Source of the DNA: an uncultured Algibacter sp.
GTDB lineage: Bacteria > Bacteroidota > Bacteroidia > Flavobacteriales > Flavobacteriaceae
Direction: 5' to 3'
NCBI RefSeq assembly: GCF_947490405.1
Contig: NZ_CANLGU010000009.1
Span: forward strand, 1 to 64,000
DNA: 64,000 bases
Part shown: positions 17,884-27,342 of the stretch, one piece after another
Layout: each line of letters begins with the position of its first letter
Numbering within the stretch: the stretch's first letter is position 1
Made by a program: the position numbers and the translations under genes
Notes under the pieces: model-generated
Databases searched by the model: none
What the model was told of the DNA's origin: nothing
Seen by the model: the letters and a program-made list of their open reading frames with translations, nothing else

Positions 17884-18804
17884 TTAATGACTTACTTCTA
17901 ATTCATAAAATCTTACTTTTGAGTATGCACCTTTATCTCTAGATTGGAAATAATTTCCAGCTTTGAAATAATTTTCAAAAACACCCCATTTACGAATATG
18001 AATATTTTCATAGACCTTATACTCATTACCATTTAACACCACTACCATTTTTCCATCAGAAATTTTTACTTCTAAAATAAATTTTCTAAATCCAACTTCT
18101 TGCTCAAAATTAAACCCTTCATCATCTCCCCACGCATCTTCATGTAACATTTCTTCATAAGTGGCATTTAAATTCTTTAACACCTTGGTTTTAACTCTAA
18201 TTTTACCTTTATCCCAGTATATTTTTAGTATTGGAGGTGCATTATTATCATCTTCCCCAATAATATCTCTCTGCTCATTTGTTAATCTACCATGTATTTG
18301 CATAATAATAGTACGATGGTATTTCCCATCAGAATCTGTGGATGATTCAGCCATAGAAATTTTACCTTTCATATAAGCACCATCAGCAAAAGTCCAGTTT
18401 TTATTATTATTTCCTGGCTCCATTTGCTCTCTTAACTCAGACCTTGTATATTTTGTATTCTTAGTTTTAGATGCAGTTGGCATTGCATGAAACACAATGG
18501 CTCCTCTAGTAGAATCAATATACATGTATGGCTTTGCCTTTTCATTAGTTGCAAATTCAAAAATCTCTGGTGGATTAATCTCATAAGGTTTACCCTTTTC
18601 GTTTGTTACTGGTAACGTTACTTTCCAGTGGCTTAAATCTATATCTGGAAGCCTTATTTTCTTTTTTTTCTTCTTTTTTTTCTTCTTTTCAACTTTTTCA
18701 GTCTCAGAATTCTTAATCTGACCCGATTGTGCAATAGTAATGTTACCACTTAATACAAGCAGAATTAAAAGAGAATTAAGTAAAGTTATTTTTAAATACT
18801 TCAT
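17884..18804 (-). CDS. alginate lyase, polysaccharide lyase family 7
   Basis: RSELREQM, IIMQIHG, YFKAGNYFQS (PL7 motifs). Confidence 0.9.
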   Translation of the reverse strand: MKYLKITLLNSLLILLVLSGNITIAQSGQIKNSETEKVEKKKKKKKKKKIRLPDIDLSHWKVTLPVTNEKGKPYEINPPEIFEFATNEKAKPYMYIDSTRGAIVFHAMPTASKTKNTKYTRSELREQMEPGNNNKNWTFADGAYMKGKISMAESSTDSDGKYHRTIIMQIHGRLTNEQRDIIGEDDNNAPPILKIYWDKGKIRVKTKVLKNLNATYEEMLHEDAWGDDEGFNFEQEVGFRKFILEVKISDGKMVVVLNGNEYKVYENIHIRKWGVFENYFKAGNYFQSRDKGAYSKVRFYELEVSH

Positions 18805-18816
18805 TTTTATTATTTT

Positions 18817-18858
18817 ATTGATTCTTTGGTTTTATAATTATAAAACCAAAGAATCAAT
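18817..18858. promoter_or_regulatory. perfect 42-bp palindrome upstream of PL7 gene
   Basis: ATTGATTCTTTGGTTTTATAA/TTATAAAACCAAAGAATCAAT. Confidence 0.7.
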
Positions 18859-18898
18859 ATTCAACAATTATACCAGTGTAATAGTTAATAAGTGCTAA

Positions 18899-20395
18899 TT
18901 AAAACCCTGGTGTAATTATATCAATGTTATCAATAAACACTTCGTTACTGCTATCAACAGCTTTTAAAGCTCTAACATAGATTACTGCAATATTTGCCGA
19001 AGCCTCAAATGTAAATGTAGTTGTGGTAAAAGTGTCGTTGGAACTTGACGATTTACTACCATTAAAATCATTATCTATCAAAGCATAACCATCTGTATTC
19101 GTTGCACGTTCAGCTTCAGTATTTATAGCATCTTCAGTAGTAATTTCATTATTTAAAATAAAAACTTCCGTATTAATTCCTTCTACTTCAGAACGTGTAT
19201 CAATTGTAAAGGTGTATTCTACACCTGGCTCAACATTAACTAATTGATATAATCGACGACAGCTATTACTTAACTTCACACCTCTACCCCCTCCTGCGTT
19301 AGGTCCAAATTTATTACCATCACTGGTAGACCCTGGTTGTTCGTTGGTGCAGAATGTAGCATCTATATAGGCGTTTAAATCGGTATTTCGCCAAAGTGCT
19401 CTGTATGGACTATCTATAGTTCCTAAATTATCATCAACCACAGTGCTATTTGGTGTCATATCCCATGCATCAGCATTATCACCTGTATTAGATGTATGAT
19501 CGTTACATGTACTGTTTTGCACTATAACCTTAAAGGTAGGCTCTATTCCTCCTACAGGAACAGGTTTAGTAATACTTCTAGATACACCAGCTTCATTTGT
19601 TGTTGTTAATGTAACATTATAAGTTCCAGCTACTGCATATGTATGTGAAGGACTAGTTTCGGTTGATGTATTACCATCTCCAAAATCCCAACTATGAGAT
19701 ACTGCTAAAATTGAAGCATCTGTAAACTGTACATCTAGTGAAGACACATCAAATGTAAAATCTGGAACGGTTGATAATACCAAACCTTCAATATTTTTAG
19801 TAACTGAAACTCCAACTCCCAAATAGTTTGTTGCTATAAGTGTTACTGTAAAAGTTTCTGCAGTTATATATGAGTGTATCGGACTAAAATTTGAATCGGT
19901 TCCTGCGTCTTCAGCATCCCACTCTACTGTGTTACCATCTCCAAAATCCCAAACTAAAGTTTTAGCTCCTGTTGTAAGGTTTTCGAATGTTACCTGAGAA
20001 TCTATTGCACCAAAGTTGAAGTCAACAAAAATAGGTGATACATTTTCAATAGCTTCAGCTGTTAAACCATCAGAGCTTGTAGTAGTCAGCTTTACTGCAT
20101 ACAAACCTCCTGTAGCGTAAGTATAATCTGGATTGGCTTCGGTTGAGGTATTTCCATCACCAAAATCCCAAAAGTATGAAGTTGCGTCTGTGGAATAACT
20201 TCTAAATACAATTGTTAAATTATCACTTGCACTAGTACTTGTTGTAAATAGAGTATTGGGCTGTATATTATTTACATTTCCTGTTGGCGGAACAAACTCT
20301 TCGGAACCACTATCATAACATGATATTAGCCCCAGAAACATAGGCAGTATCAAAAAAACACCTATGTTGTATTTCTTAATTATTTTACAAATCAT
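18899..20395 (-). CDS. PKD-domain lipoprotein, probable glycan-binding protein
   Basis: repeated PKD signature YFWDFGDGNTSTE / LVWDFGDGNTVEW / HSWDFGDGNTSTE; lipobox ISCYDS. Confidence 0.88.
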   Translation of the reverse strand: MICKIIKKYNIGVFLILPMFLGLISCYDSGSEEFVPPTGNVNNIQPNTLFTTSTSASDNLTIVFRSYSTDATSYFWDFGDGNTSTEANPDYTYATGGLYAVKLTTTSSDGLTAEAIENVSPIFVDFNFGAIDSQVTFENLTTGAKTLVWDFGDGNTVEWDAEDAGTDSNFSPIHSYITAETFTVTLIATNYLGVGVSVTKNIEGLVLSTVPDFTFDVSSLDVQFTDASILAVSHSWDFGDGNTSTETSPSHTYAVAGTYNVTLTTTNEAGVSRSITKPVPVGGIEPTFKVIVQNSTCNDHTSNTGDNADAWDMTPNSTVVDDNLGTIDSPYRALWRNTDLNAYIDATFCTNEQPGSTSDGNKFGPNAGGGRGVKLSNSCRRLYQLVNVEPGVEYTFTIDTRSEVEGINTEVFILNNEITTEDAINTEAERATNTDGYALIDNDFNGSKSSSSNDTFTTTTFTFEASANIAVIYVRALKAVDSSNEVFIDNIDIITPGF

Positions 20396-20420
20396 AATAT
20401 TTTGTTTTTAAAAATCTTAT

Positions 20421-21659
20421 TTATTGTTTTACTAAAATCTCGAAAGAATCTAATCTACTTTCATCCCCTGAATTAGTTACAAAAATGATTACAGACTCGT
20501 TTTCACCCGCTTCAAAAGAAAGTGCATGTTGTCTCCATATATTATCAACCCTATCTATATTATTATCTGTTCTAGAAGCAATAATATTGTCTTCTAGCAA
20601 AGATTCAGTATAATTTGATGTTGATGGTTTCAAAATTGAAACTTTAAGTTCTGCAAATTGGGTAACTTCAAAAGCTGAATGATATGTTAGAACATATTCT
20701 GCTCCAGGTGTTACTTCTATTTCTTGGTAAGCTACTCTAGCTCCACCTGCAGGAAACTTAGCGGCTTGTCTTCCATCTGGCAAATTAGGAGGATCTACTG
20801 GATTAGTATCTGTATTAATTTGTATTACTGTAGTACCTCCACCTAATGGGCTCCATGCACTATTACTTGGTACCCGCCATGAATCCCTACCATCTCCTGT
20901 TCCGTCAGGTAAACTATTATCCTCAAAACTTGGCTCTCCAATTTCAGGAACTGGAATAGTCGGTACTGCTTCAACTATAGTAAGATTTTCATCTATAATA
21001 TTACTCCAACCATTGTTATCAGTTACTGTCAAAGCAATTTTGTATGTACCCGGACCAGGGAAAGCAACAATTACATTTTGATCATTAATTGTACCTACTG
21101 GTAAATTAGAAATTTGACTTTCCAAATCTGCTATACTTTCTATAGTATCATTTGTTAAGGCTCCTTTTACAGATTCTAAAGCACTTTCTAAAGCATTAAT
21201 CTCAGCTAAAATTGCATCTATCTTTACTTGATCAGTTTCACAAGGTAACTTTAGTTCAAGCTCTTCGATGTCCTCTTCTATAGTTATAACGTCTACATTT
21301 AAAGCCTGTATAGAAGCCATCAATCGTGTTCTTTCACTATTTATATAATCTACTTCAACTGGTATTTCCTGTTCTTGTTCAGTATTTGGGTTCACAACTT
21401 CTGTAACTTCCCATTCATACTGTGTTCCGTTCACAGATAAGTTAGTTCCCGCTTCGAAATAAATTTCATAATCAGCAAATATTAAAACTTCGTCACAGGT
21501 GAATTGCGATACAGTAATTTCTTCAAAATTAAATGAAGGTGTTGGACCTGTAAGATCCATTAAATCTCCTTCACCAGGCAAATCGTCATTTAAACATGAA
21601 CTTAAGAATACAAATGTTCCTAAGATCATACATTTTAAATTAAACAAATATTTTCTCAT
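20421..21659 (-). CDS. PKD-like surface lipoprotein with internal coiled coil; probable glycan-binding protein
   Basis: lipobox SSCLND; PKD-like GPGTYKIALTVTDNNGWS; follows susD; MRKYLF start at 21659. Confidence 0.7.
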   Translation of the reverse strand: MRKYLFNLKCMILGTFVFLSSCLNDDLPGEGDLMDLTGPTPSFNFEEITVSQFTCDEVLIFADYEIYFEAGTNLSVNGTQYEWEVTEVVNPNTEQEQEIPVEVDYINSERTRLMASIQALNVDVITIEEDIEELELKLPCETDQVKIDAILAEINALESALESVKGALTNDTIESIADLESQISNLPVGTINDQNVIVAFPGPGTYKIALTVTDNNGWSNIIDENLTIVEAVPTIPVPEIGEPSFEDNSLPDGTGDGRDSWRVPSNSAWSPLGGGTTVIQINTDTNPVDPPNLPDGRQAAKFPAGGARVAYQEIEVTPGAEYVLTYHSAFEVTQFAELKVSILKPSTSNYTESLLEDNIIASRTDNNIDRVDNIWRQHALSFEAGENESVIIFVTNSGDESRLDSFEILVKQ

Positions 21660-21675
21660 CGTTACAATTTTTAAT

Positions 21676-23277
21676 TTAGTATCCATTATTTTGTCTATAA
21701 ACACCTGGTAAGTTATCTAATTCTCTTTGTGGAATAGGAAGATAGATTTTATCGCTCGTGTACAAGAATCCATTTCTATCAGAGTGCGCACCTAAGAAAT
21801 TATCTGCCTCATTAAATCTTATTAAATCATATAGACGTTGATTTTCAAACGTAAACTCCATCCTGCGTTCCTCCAATAATTGTTGCTTTGTTAAATTAAC
21901 AACTTCTTCTAGTCCTGCTCTTAACCTTACCTGATTGAATGCTTCAATTGCTCTAGTGTCGGTAGTGGAATCTCCTCCAGCTAATATAGCTTCGGCGTAT
22001 AATAATAATACATCTGCATACCTTAAAACAATCCAATCATTCCCATTAGCTTCACCAGAAGATGGATATTTTGAATTGAATGTGTCATTTAAAAGATCAT
22101 CTGCGATAACTGTAATACTCCGAAAGGTCCCATCAAACCTAACAGGTTGGAGTTCTGGAGTCATTAAAGATAAAAGATCTAAGGTTGCAACATTTACACC
22201 ATTGGACGGACCGCTAGCTGTCATTGCATTACTAAACCCTTCAGCATCAGTTTCGACTTGATCATCTAAACCACTTTGACTACTTACAACGTTATCTGTA
22301 TTAATTGCTTCATAAGAAATAGAGAAAATAATCTCTTCATGAAGTTCTAAACCTTCGTTATTTGTAAACGACCCATCTAATCTTAAATTATCAGATGAAA
22401 ACTCTCCAATGAACTCATTACCAAAAACCTTAGCATAAGTAATGGCCTGATTTGCTCTATATTCTTCTGTGGTAAGAATATTTATAGTAGGATCTGTTGG
22501 ATCTGCATCGAATAAAAAATTCTCTGATTCATCTCTATCGATGGTTAACAAATCGTATCCGAATGCCCCATTATTTTCTACCACTGAGGCTAATAACAAT
22601 TCAGCTTCAGCATAATTAGGGTTAGGTTGACTTAGAAAAGTTTTAGCTAATAAACATATAGCTGCGCCTTCTGAAGGTCGATACCTATTTTGAGGAGCTC
22701 CGTTTAAAAAAGCTATTGATGTTCTAAAGTCTTCAATAATTCTCTCATAAACCTGTGATGGTGGTAATTGAGGAAAGTTCTCGGCTTCATCTGAATTAAT
22801 ATCTAGTACTTCATCTAGATATGGTACATTTTGATAAGCTCTTACCAAATTAAAGTGACACAATGCTCTGAAGAAGTATGCTTCACCGATAGTATATTGA
22901 AATTCTTCTGGTGCTAAAAAACGATTTTCTATAATTGTATTTGCTCTAAAAATAGTTGCATAGTTGTTAGACCAATATGTTGCTGCATCACCATTGTTAG
23001 CATCCATATTATAAGCATCAACATCAGGATAAACACCGTTTTGAGCATTAGCTCTACTATTATCAGACCTTAACTCAATCAACAAAAATTCATTTGCTGG
23101 AATTTTCTGATAGCTATCTATAACTCCAATTGCTAATAACTCAAATCCATCAGCAGTTTGTAATAATTCCTCAAGAGAAAATGCATTTGGGTTATCTAAA
23201 TCTAACTCTTCTTCACAACTAGTAAGAAAAGCAACCATAATTAGGCATACTTTTATGTATTTAAATGTCTTTTTCAT
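21676..23277 (-). CDS. susD: SusD/RagB family nutrient-binding lipoprotein
   Basis: TSCEEELDLDNPNAF, YFFRALCHFNLVRAYQNVPY, WIVLRYADVLLLYAEAI, ERRMEFTFENQRLYDLIRF. Confidence 0.95.
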   Translation of the reverse strand: MKKTFKYIKVCLIMVAFLTSCEEELDLDNPNAFSLEELLQTADGFELLAIGVIDSYQKIPANEFLLIELRSDNSRANAQNGVYPDVDAYNMDANNGDAATYWSNNYATIFRANTIIENRFLAPEEFQYTIGEAYFFRALCHFNLVRAYQNVPYLDEVLDINSDEAENFPQLPPSQVYERIIEDFRTSIAFLNGAPQNRYRPSEGAAICLLAKTFLSQPNPNYAEAELLLASVVENNGAFGYDLLTIDRDESENFLFDADPTDPTINILTTEEYRANQAITYAKVFGNEFIGEFSSDNLRLDGSFTNNEGLELHEEIIFSISYEAINTDNVVSSQSGLDDQVETDAEGFSNAMTASGPSNGVNVATLDLLSLMTPELQPVRFDGTFRSITVIADDLLNDTFNSKYPSSGEANGNDWIVLRYADVLLLYAEAILAGGDSTTDTRAIEAFNQVRLRAGLEEVVNLTKQQLLEERRMEFTFENQRLYDLIRFNEADNFLGAHSDRNGFLYTSDKIYLPIPQRELDNLPGVYRQNNGY

Positions 23278-23283
23278 AGTTAA

Positions 23284-26200
23284 TTAAAATTGAAAGTTAA
23301 TACCAGCTGATATAGTTCTTACCACAGGCCCGTCTCCTCTTTGGTAACCTGCTGTTAAAGGTGTATTTGCATTACTTGATGTTTGTCCTGCAGCTTCTGG
23401 GTTAAATCCTTGGTATCCTTTTGCTGTCCAATACAACAAATTATTTCCTGTTAAATATATTCTCAATCTATCAAAATTTAGTTTGTTAGTTAATCTCTCT
23501 GGAATAGTATAGCCTATAGTAATGTTTCTTAATGTTACAAAAGAAGCATCTTGTATGTGCGCACTAGTAAATCTTCTTGCAACAACCTTATCTCGTTCTA
23601 CTTCAGGTAGTGCTGTAGCTTGGACAGCTCCTTCACTTGCAAAAAGTAATTGATCTAAATCTGCCACCCTAACTTCTCCACCATGAGACCCTTGGAACTG
23701 AAAAGTGAAATCTAAGTTTTTATATGAGATATCGGAATTGAATCCCCAAGTGAAATCTGGATAAGGACTACCTATTTCCGTTCTATCATCTGCATCTATA
23801 ATACCATCTCCATTTAAATCTTTTACATATACTTCAGCAAAATCATTATTAAATCTATTGAATGGGTTTTCGATAAAATCTATATCAATTTCCCTATCAA
23901 AAACATAACCATAGAATGATGTAATAGGCAAACCTATTCCAGCAATAAACTCTGTAGGTCTACTTTCTTGATCTATTCTAGATATTATTTGTTCATTTCC
24001 TCCTAAATCTAATACTTCATTTCTATTTAAGCCAAATTGACCAGAGGCTCTCCAGCTAAAATTCTCATTGGTCCAAATTCTAGAACTTAAAGCAAGTTCA
24101 ACACCTTGGTTCCTTACTTTTCCTATATTTTGCAAAAATGTATCAACACCATAAGTTGCAGAAACTGGAGCAGAAAGTATTAAATCTTCACTAGTCCTTG
24201 TATAGTAATCGGCAGTCAAGCTAAATAGATTTCTTCCGAAAGTTATATCCAGACCAGGGTTAAACTCAACTAATTTCTCCCAACCTAAATTTGAATTTGA
24301 TAACGCAGTATTTTTAACACCCGATTCTCCATTAGCACTTATTACAGCATAGGTTTCTTCAAATCTATATAAGGAATCAAATATGTTATTTGAAATTTGA
24401 TTAGAACCTGAAATACCATAACTAGCTCTTAACTTAAGAAAGGTAATAACATCACTTGAGGCTAAGAACTCTTCACTTGACACATTCCACCCAACAGATG
24501 CAGCTGGAAAAAATCCAAATCTGGTATTAGAGCCAAACCTAGTACTACCATCTGTACGTGCTGAAATTTGCACCAAGTACTTTTCATCATAGTTATAGTC
24601 TAACCTACCAAAATAAGAAACTAATTTATCCGATCCGTTTTGTGTAAATGTTGTACCGCCGTCTGCTAGTGCAATGTTGTTGTTAAAATCATTAGAATAA
24701 ACACCAAAAGCTTCTGATTCTTGTCTAGAAAAGTCTCTATTAGTGAATTCAAAACCTAGAATAGTATTAAAGTTATGGTTGCCAAAACCTCTCTTGTATC
24801 TTAAAACAGATTCAAAAACATACTGATTTACCTCATCTCTTCTTTCTAAACGAAACGCCTCATCGCCGAAGTTTACAATGTTTTCATTTCCAAAAACAAA
24901 ATCCGCGTTATTATTCTTAGTATGTCTAAAAACACCCGAAACAGTCTGCTTAAAGTTAAGACCTTTGGCTAATTTAAAATCTATATAGGCAGAAGCATTT
25001 AAACTAAACCTTCGTTTTATTCTTGATCTTTCAAAATAAGGTACCAGTGGACCAACATTTCTAGTTAGACCTAATGTTAACTGCCCTGGCAAACCTTGTT
25101 GGGTATTAACTACTGGAAGCCCAGTGGCTGGATCTATTAAAAGGCTTCGAGGATTATCTTGATCTTGAAAAAATACTCTATCAAAAAGTCTGGAAAACCC
25201 ATAACTACCAACTTCAAGATTTTCGTATTGAGTTCCTGCAGTACTTAGTTCTCCTCCTGCATCTCTGTATGCATTAAAAATATCTAGATGCTCTTGATTT
25301 AAGCGAAGTGGTATAGCACCGTATTGTCTTAACGCATCAGTAAATCTAGCAGGTAACCTGTCTTGATCATTATAACTAGCACGCAGGTTAACTCCTGCTT
25401 TTATCTTTTCGTTTTTAGACTTAGTATCTATCTTTAAATTAGCATTATATTTTTTAAAATTATCAGCTAAAGCAATCCCTTCATCCTCAAGATATGCCAC
25501 AGATGCAGAATATTTTGTGAGCTTAGATCCCCCTCTTGCCCCAAATGAATGACTTGTTATGTTACCACCAGGTAAAATTTCTTTCTGTAAGTCTAATTCA
25601 CCTCCACTTAAAGATGATAAGTAATCCCAAGCTTCTAATTCAGCATATGCTTGATTGTACCTAAGATTAACTCTATCAAAATTTACAGGATCTACAATAC
25701 CATCAACAGCACTTTGTAAACCGTCCAAACGAGACCTCTCTTCAGCAACTGAAAATGTAAAATTCTCATTGTCGGTTGCAAATTTATAACCTGTAAATGT
25801 ATTATAAGAAAACCTTGTTTTTCCCTCTACCCCCTGTTTGAGCGTAACCAAAATAACGCCATTTGCTCCACGAGACCCATAAATAGCCACTGAAGAAGCA
25901 TCTTTTAAAACACTTATCGATTCAATATTATTGTTATCAATAGAAGATAAAATATCTGCATCAGTTCCTAACACAACCCCATCAACGACAATTAATGGTG
26001 AAGAGGAACCTGTTATTGAACCAGGACCTCTAAGTGTTATTTTTGGATCGCCCCCTGCTTCAGACGCTACAGTTTGTATTCTTAAACCCGCAACTCTACC
26101 TTGAAGTGCATCTTCAACACGAGCAACCGCAATGTCTTGAATCTCTTTAGAGTCAATCTTTGTTAGTGCACTTGTTACATTCTTTTGTTTTTGCTCTCCG

Positions 26201-26532
26201 TATGCTACAACTACGATTTCATCTAGTTCGCTTAAATCTTGCAAAAGCATCACATTAATAGATGTTTGATCTCCAACAATTACTGTTTGAGACTTAAACC
26301 CAATATAGGAGAATTGCAAAACATCTCCTTTGTTAACTTTAATTTCATAACTACCGTCAAAATTAGTAATTACTCCCTTCGTTGTATTTAGCACAACCAC
26401 ATTAACACCAGGAATAGGAAGGTTATCATCTGCTGAAACAACAGAACCTTTTATGGTAATCCCGCTTTGAGCAAACAAAACAATATTAGAAAATAATATT
26501 ACGATTAGAGTTAGCTTAAATTTTAAATTCAT
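23284..26532 (-). CDS. susC: SusC/RagA family TonB-dependent receptor
   Basis: carboxypeptidase-like domain, plug VVDGVVLGTDADILSSIDNNNIESISVLKDASSVAIYGSRGANGVILVTLK. Confidence 0.96.
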   Translation of the reverse strand: MNLKFKLTLIVILFSNIVLFAQSGITIKGSVVSADDNLPIPGVNVVVLNTTKGVITNFDGSYEIKVNKGDVLQFSYIGFKSQTVIVGDQTSINVMLLQDLSELDEIVVVAYGEQKQKNVTSALTKIDSKEIQDIAVARVEDALQGRVAGLRIQTVASEAGGDPKITLRGPGSITGSSSPLIVVDGVVLGTDADILSSIDNNNIESISVLKDASSVAIYGSRGANGVILVTLKQGVEGKTRFSYNTFTGYKFATDNENFTFSVAEERSRLDGLQSAVDGIVDPVNFDRVNLRYNQAYAELEAWDYLSSLSGGELDLQKEILPGGNITSHSFGARGGSKLTKYSASVAYLEDEGIALADNFKKYNANLKIDTKSKNEKIKAGVNLRASYNDQDRLPARFTDALRQYGAIPLRLNQEHLDIFNAYRDAGGELSTAGTQYENLEVGSYGFSRLFDRVFFQDQDNPRSLLIDPATGLPVVNTQQGLPGQLTLGLTRNVGPLVPYFERSRIKRRFSLNASAYIDFKLAKGLNFKQTVSGVFRHTKNNNADFVFGNENIVNFGDEAFRLERRDEVNQYVFESVLRYKRGFGNHNFNTILGFEFTNRDFSRQESEAFGVYSNDFNNNIALADGGTTFTQNGSDKLVSYFGRLDYNYDEKYLVQISARTDGSTRFGSNTRFGFFPAASVGWNVSSEEFLASSDVITFLKLRASYGISGSNQISNNIFDSLYRFEETYAVISANGESGVKNTALSNSNLGWEKLVEFNPGLDITFGRNLFSLTADYYTRTSEDLILSAPVSATYGVDTFLQNIGKVRNQGVELALSSRIWTNENFSWRASGQFGLNRNEVLDLGGNEQIISRIDQESRPTEFIAGIGLPITSFYGYVFDREIDIDFIENPFNRFNNDFAEVYVKDLNGDGIIDADDRTEIGSPYPDFTWGFNSDISYKNLDFTFQFQGSHGGEVRVADLDQLLFASEGAVQATALPEVERDKVVARRFTSAHIQDASFVTLRNITIGYTIPERLTNKLNFDRLRIYLTGNNLLYWTAKGYQGFNPEAAGQTSSNANTPLTAGYQRGDGPVVRTISAGINFQF

Positions 26533-26815
26533 AATCCGTTTTTTTATATAAAATCAATACGTATTTTTTTATTCACATTAATTGAGTTAGTGAATCAAAT
26601 TATATAAACTCCAAATCCAACATTTTTTTTTGTAATTTTGTTAAATACGATGGTATTTATATTACTATAAATACAGTTGTATTTTACTTCCCTCCTAAAA
26701 GAAGTAAATGAATTTTAAAAGGATAGGCGTGCACCTGTCCTTTTTTTATAAAATCCTTTTAGATATTTTAAATTGCTGTGAAGTGTTATACATTTTAGTT
26801 TAAATTGTTTAATTT

Positions 26816-26885
26816 TTGGTTAACATAAAATTGGTTAACCAGATTGGTTATCCAAATATATATTATTTTTTTGTTATAACCAATT
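26816..26885. promoter_or_regulatory. candidate GntR operator cluster upstream of susCD
   Basis: TTGGTTAACAT, TTGGTTAACCAG, TTGGTTATCCAAATATA, TTATAACCAA in tandem. Confidence 0.55.
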
Positions 26886-26951
26886 AAATTTGAGTTTTAA
26901 TACTGATATCTAATAAAACCACAAGAAGCCAGAGTTAGATTGCTTACTCTA

Positions 26952-27326
26952 TTACTTTTTATCCCCAAAATAAGAGACTCCACCACCACTGAGGAAATCC
27001 TCCCTTACCGGACTAAATGTATCAATCAGCATACCTTCTTCCAAGCAAACTGCACTATGTAATAAATTAGGTTCTATGTAAACACCATCTCCAGCCTCAA
27101 CTATTTGCTTTTCGCCATCAATCTCAAATTCAAATTTACCAGAAACACAATACGTAGCTTGGGTATGAAAATGTTGATGTGGAGATCCTAACGCGCCCTT
27201 ATCAAATTTCACTTTTACCATCATGATTTGATTATCATAACCTAAAAATTTTCTTGATACACCTCCACCAAGTTCTTCCCATTCCATGTTCTTTGTGATG
27301 ACATACTTTTCACTAAATCGTTTCAT
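26952..27326 (-). CDS. kdgF: cupin protein, KdgF-like
   Basis: GSPHQHFHTQATYCVSGKFEFEIDGEKQIVEAGDGVYIEPNLLHSAVCLEEG. Confidence 0.85.
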   Translation of the reverse strand: MKRFSEKYVITKNMEWEELGGGVSRKFLGYDNQIMMVKVKFDKGALGSPHQHFHTQATYCVSGKFEFEIDGEKQIVEAGDGVYIEPNLLHSAVCLEEGMLIDTFSPVREDFLSGGGVSYFGDKK

Positions 27327-27342
27327 AATATTTTAATTTGTT

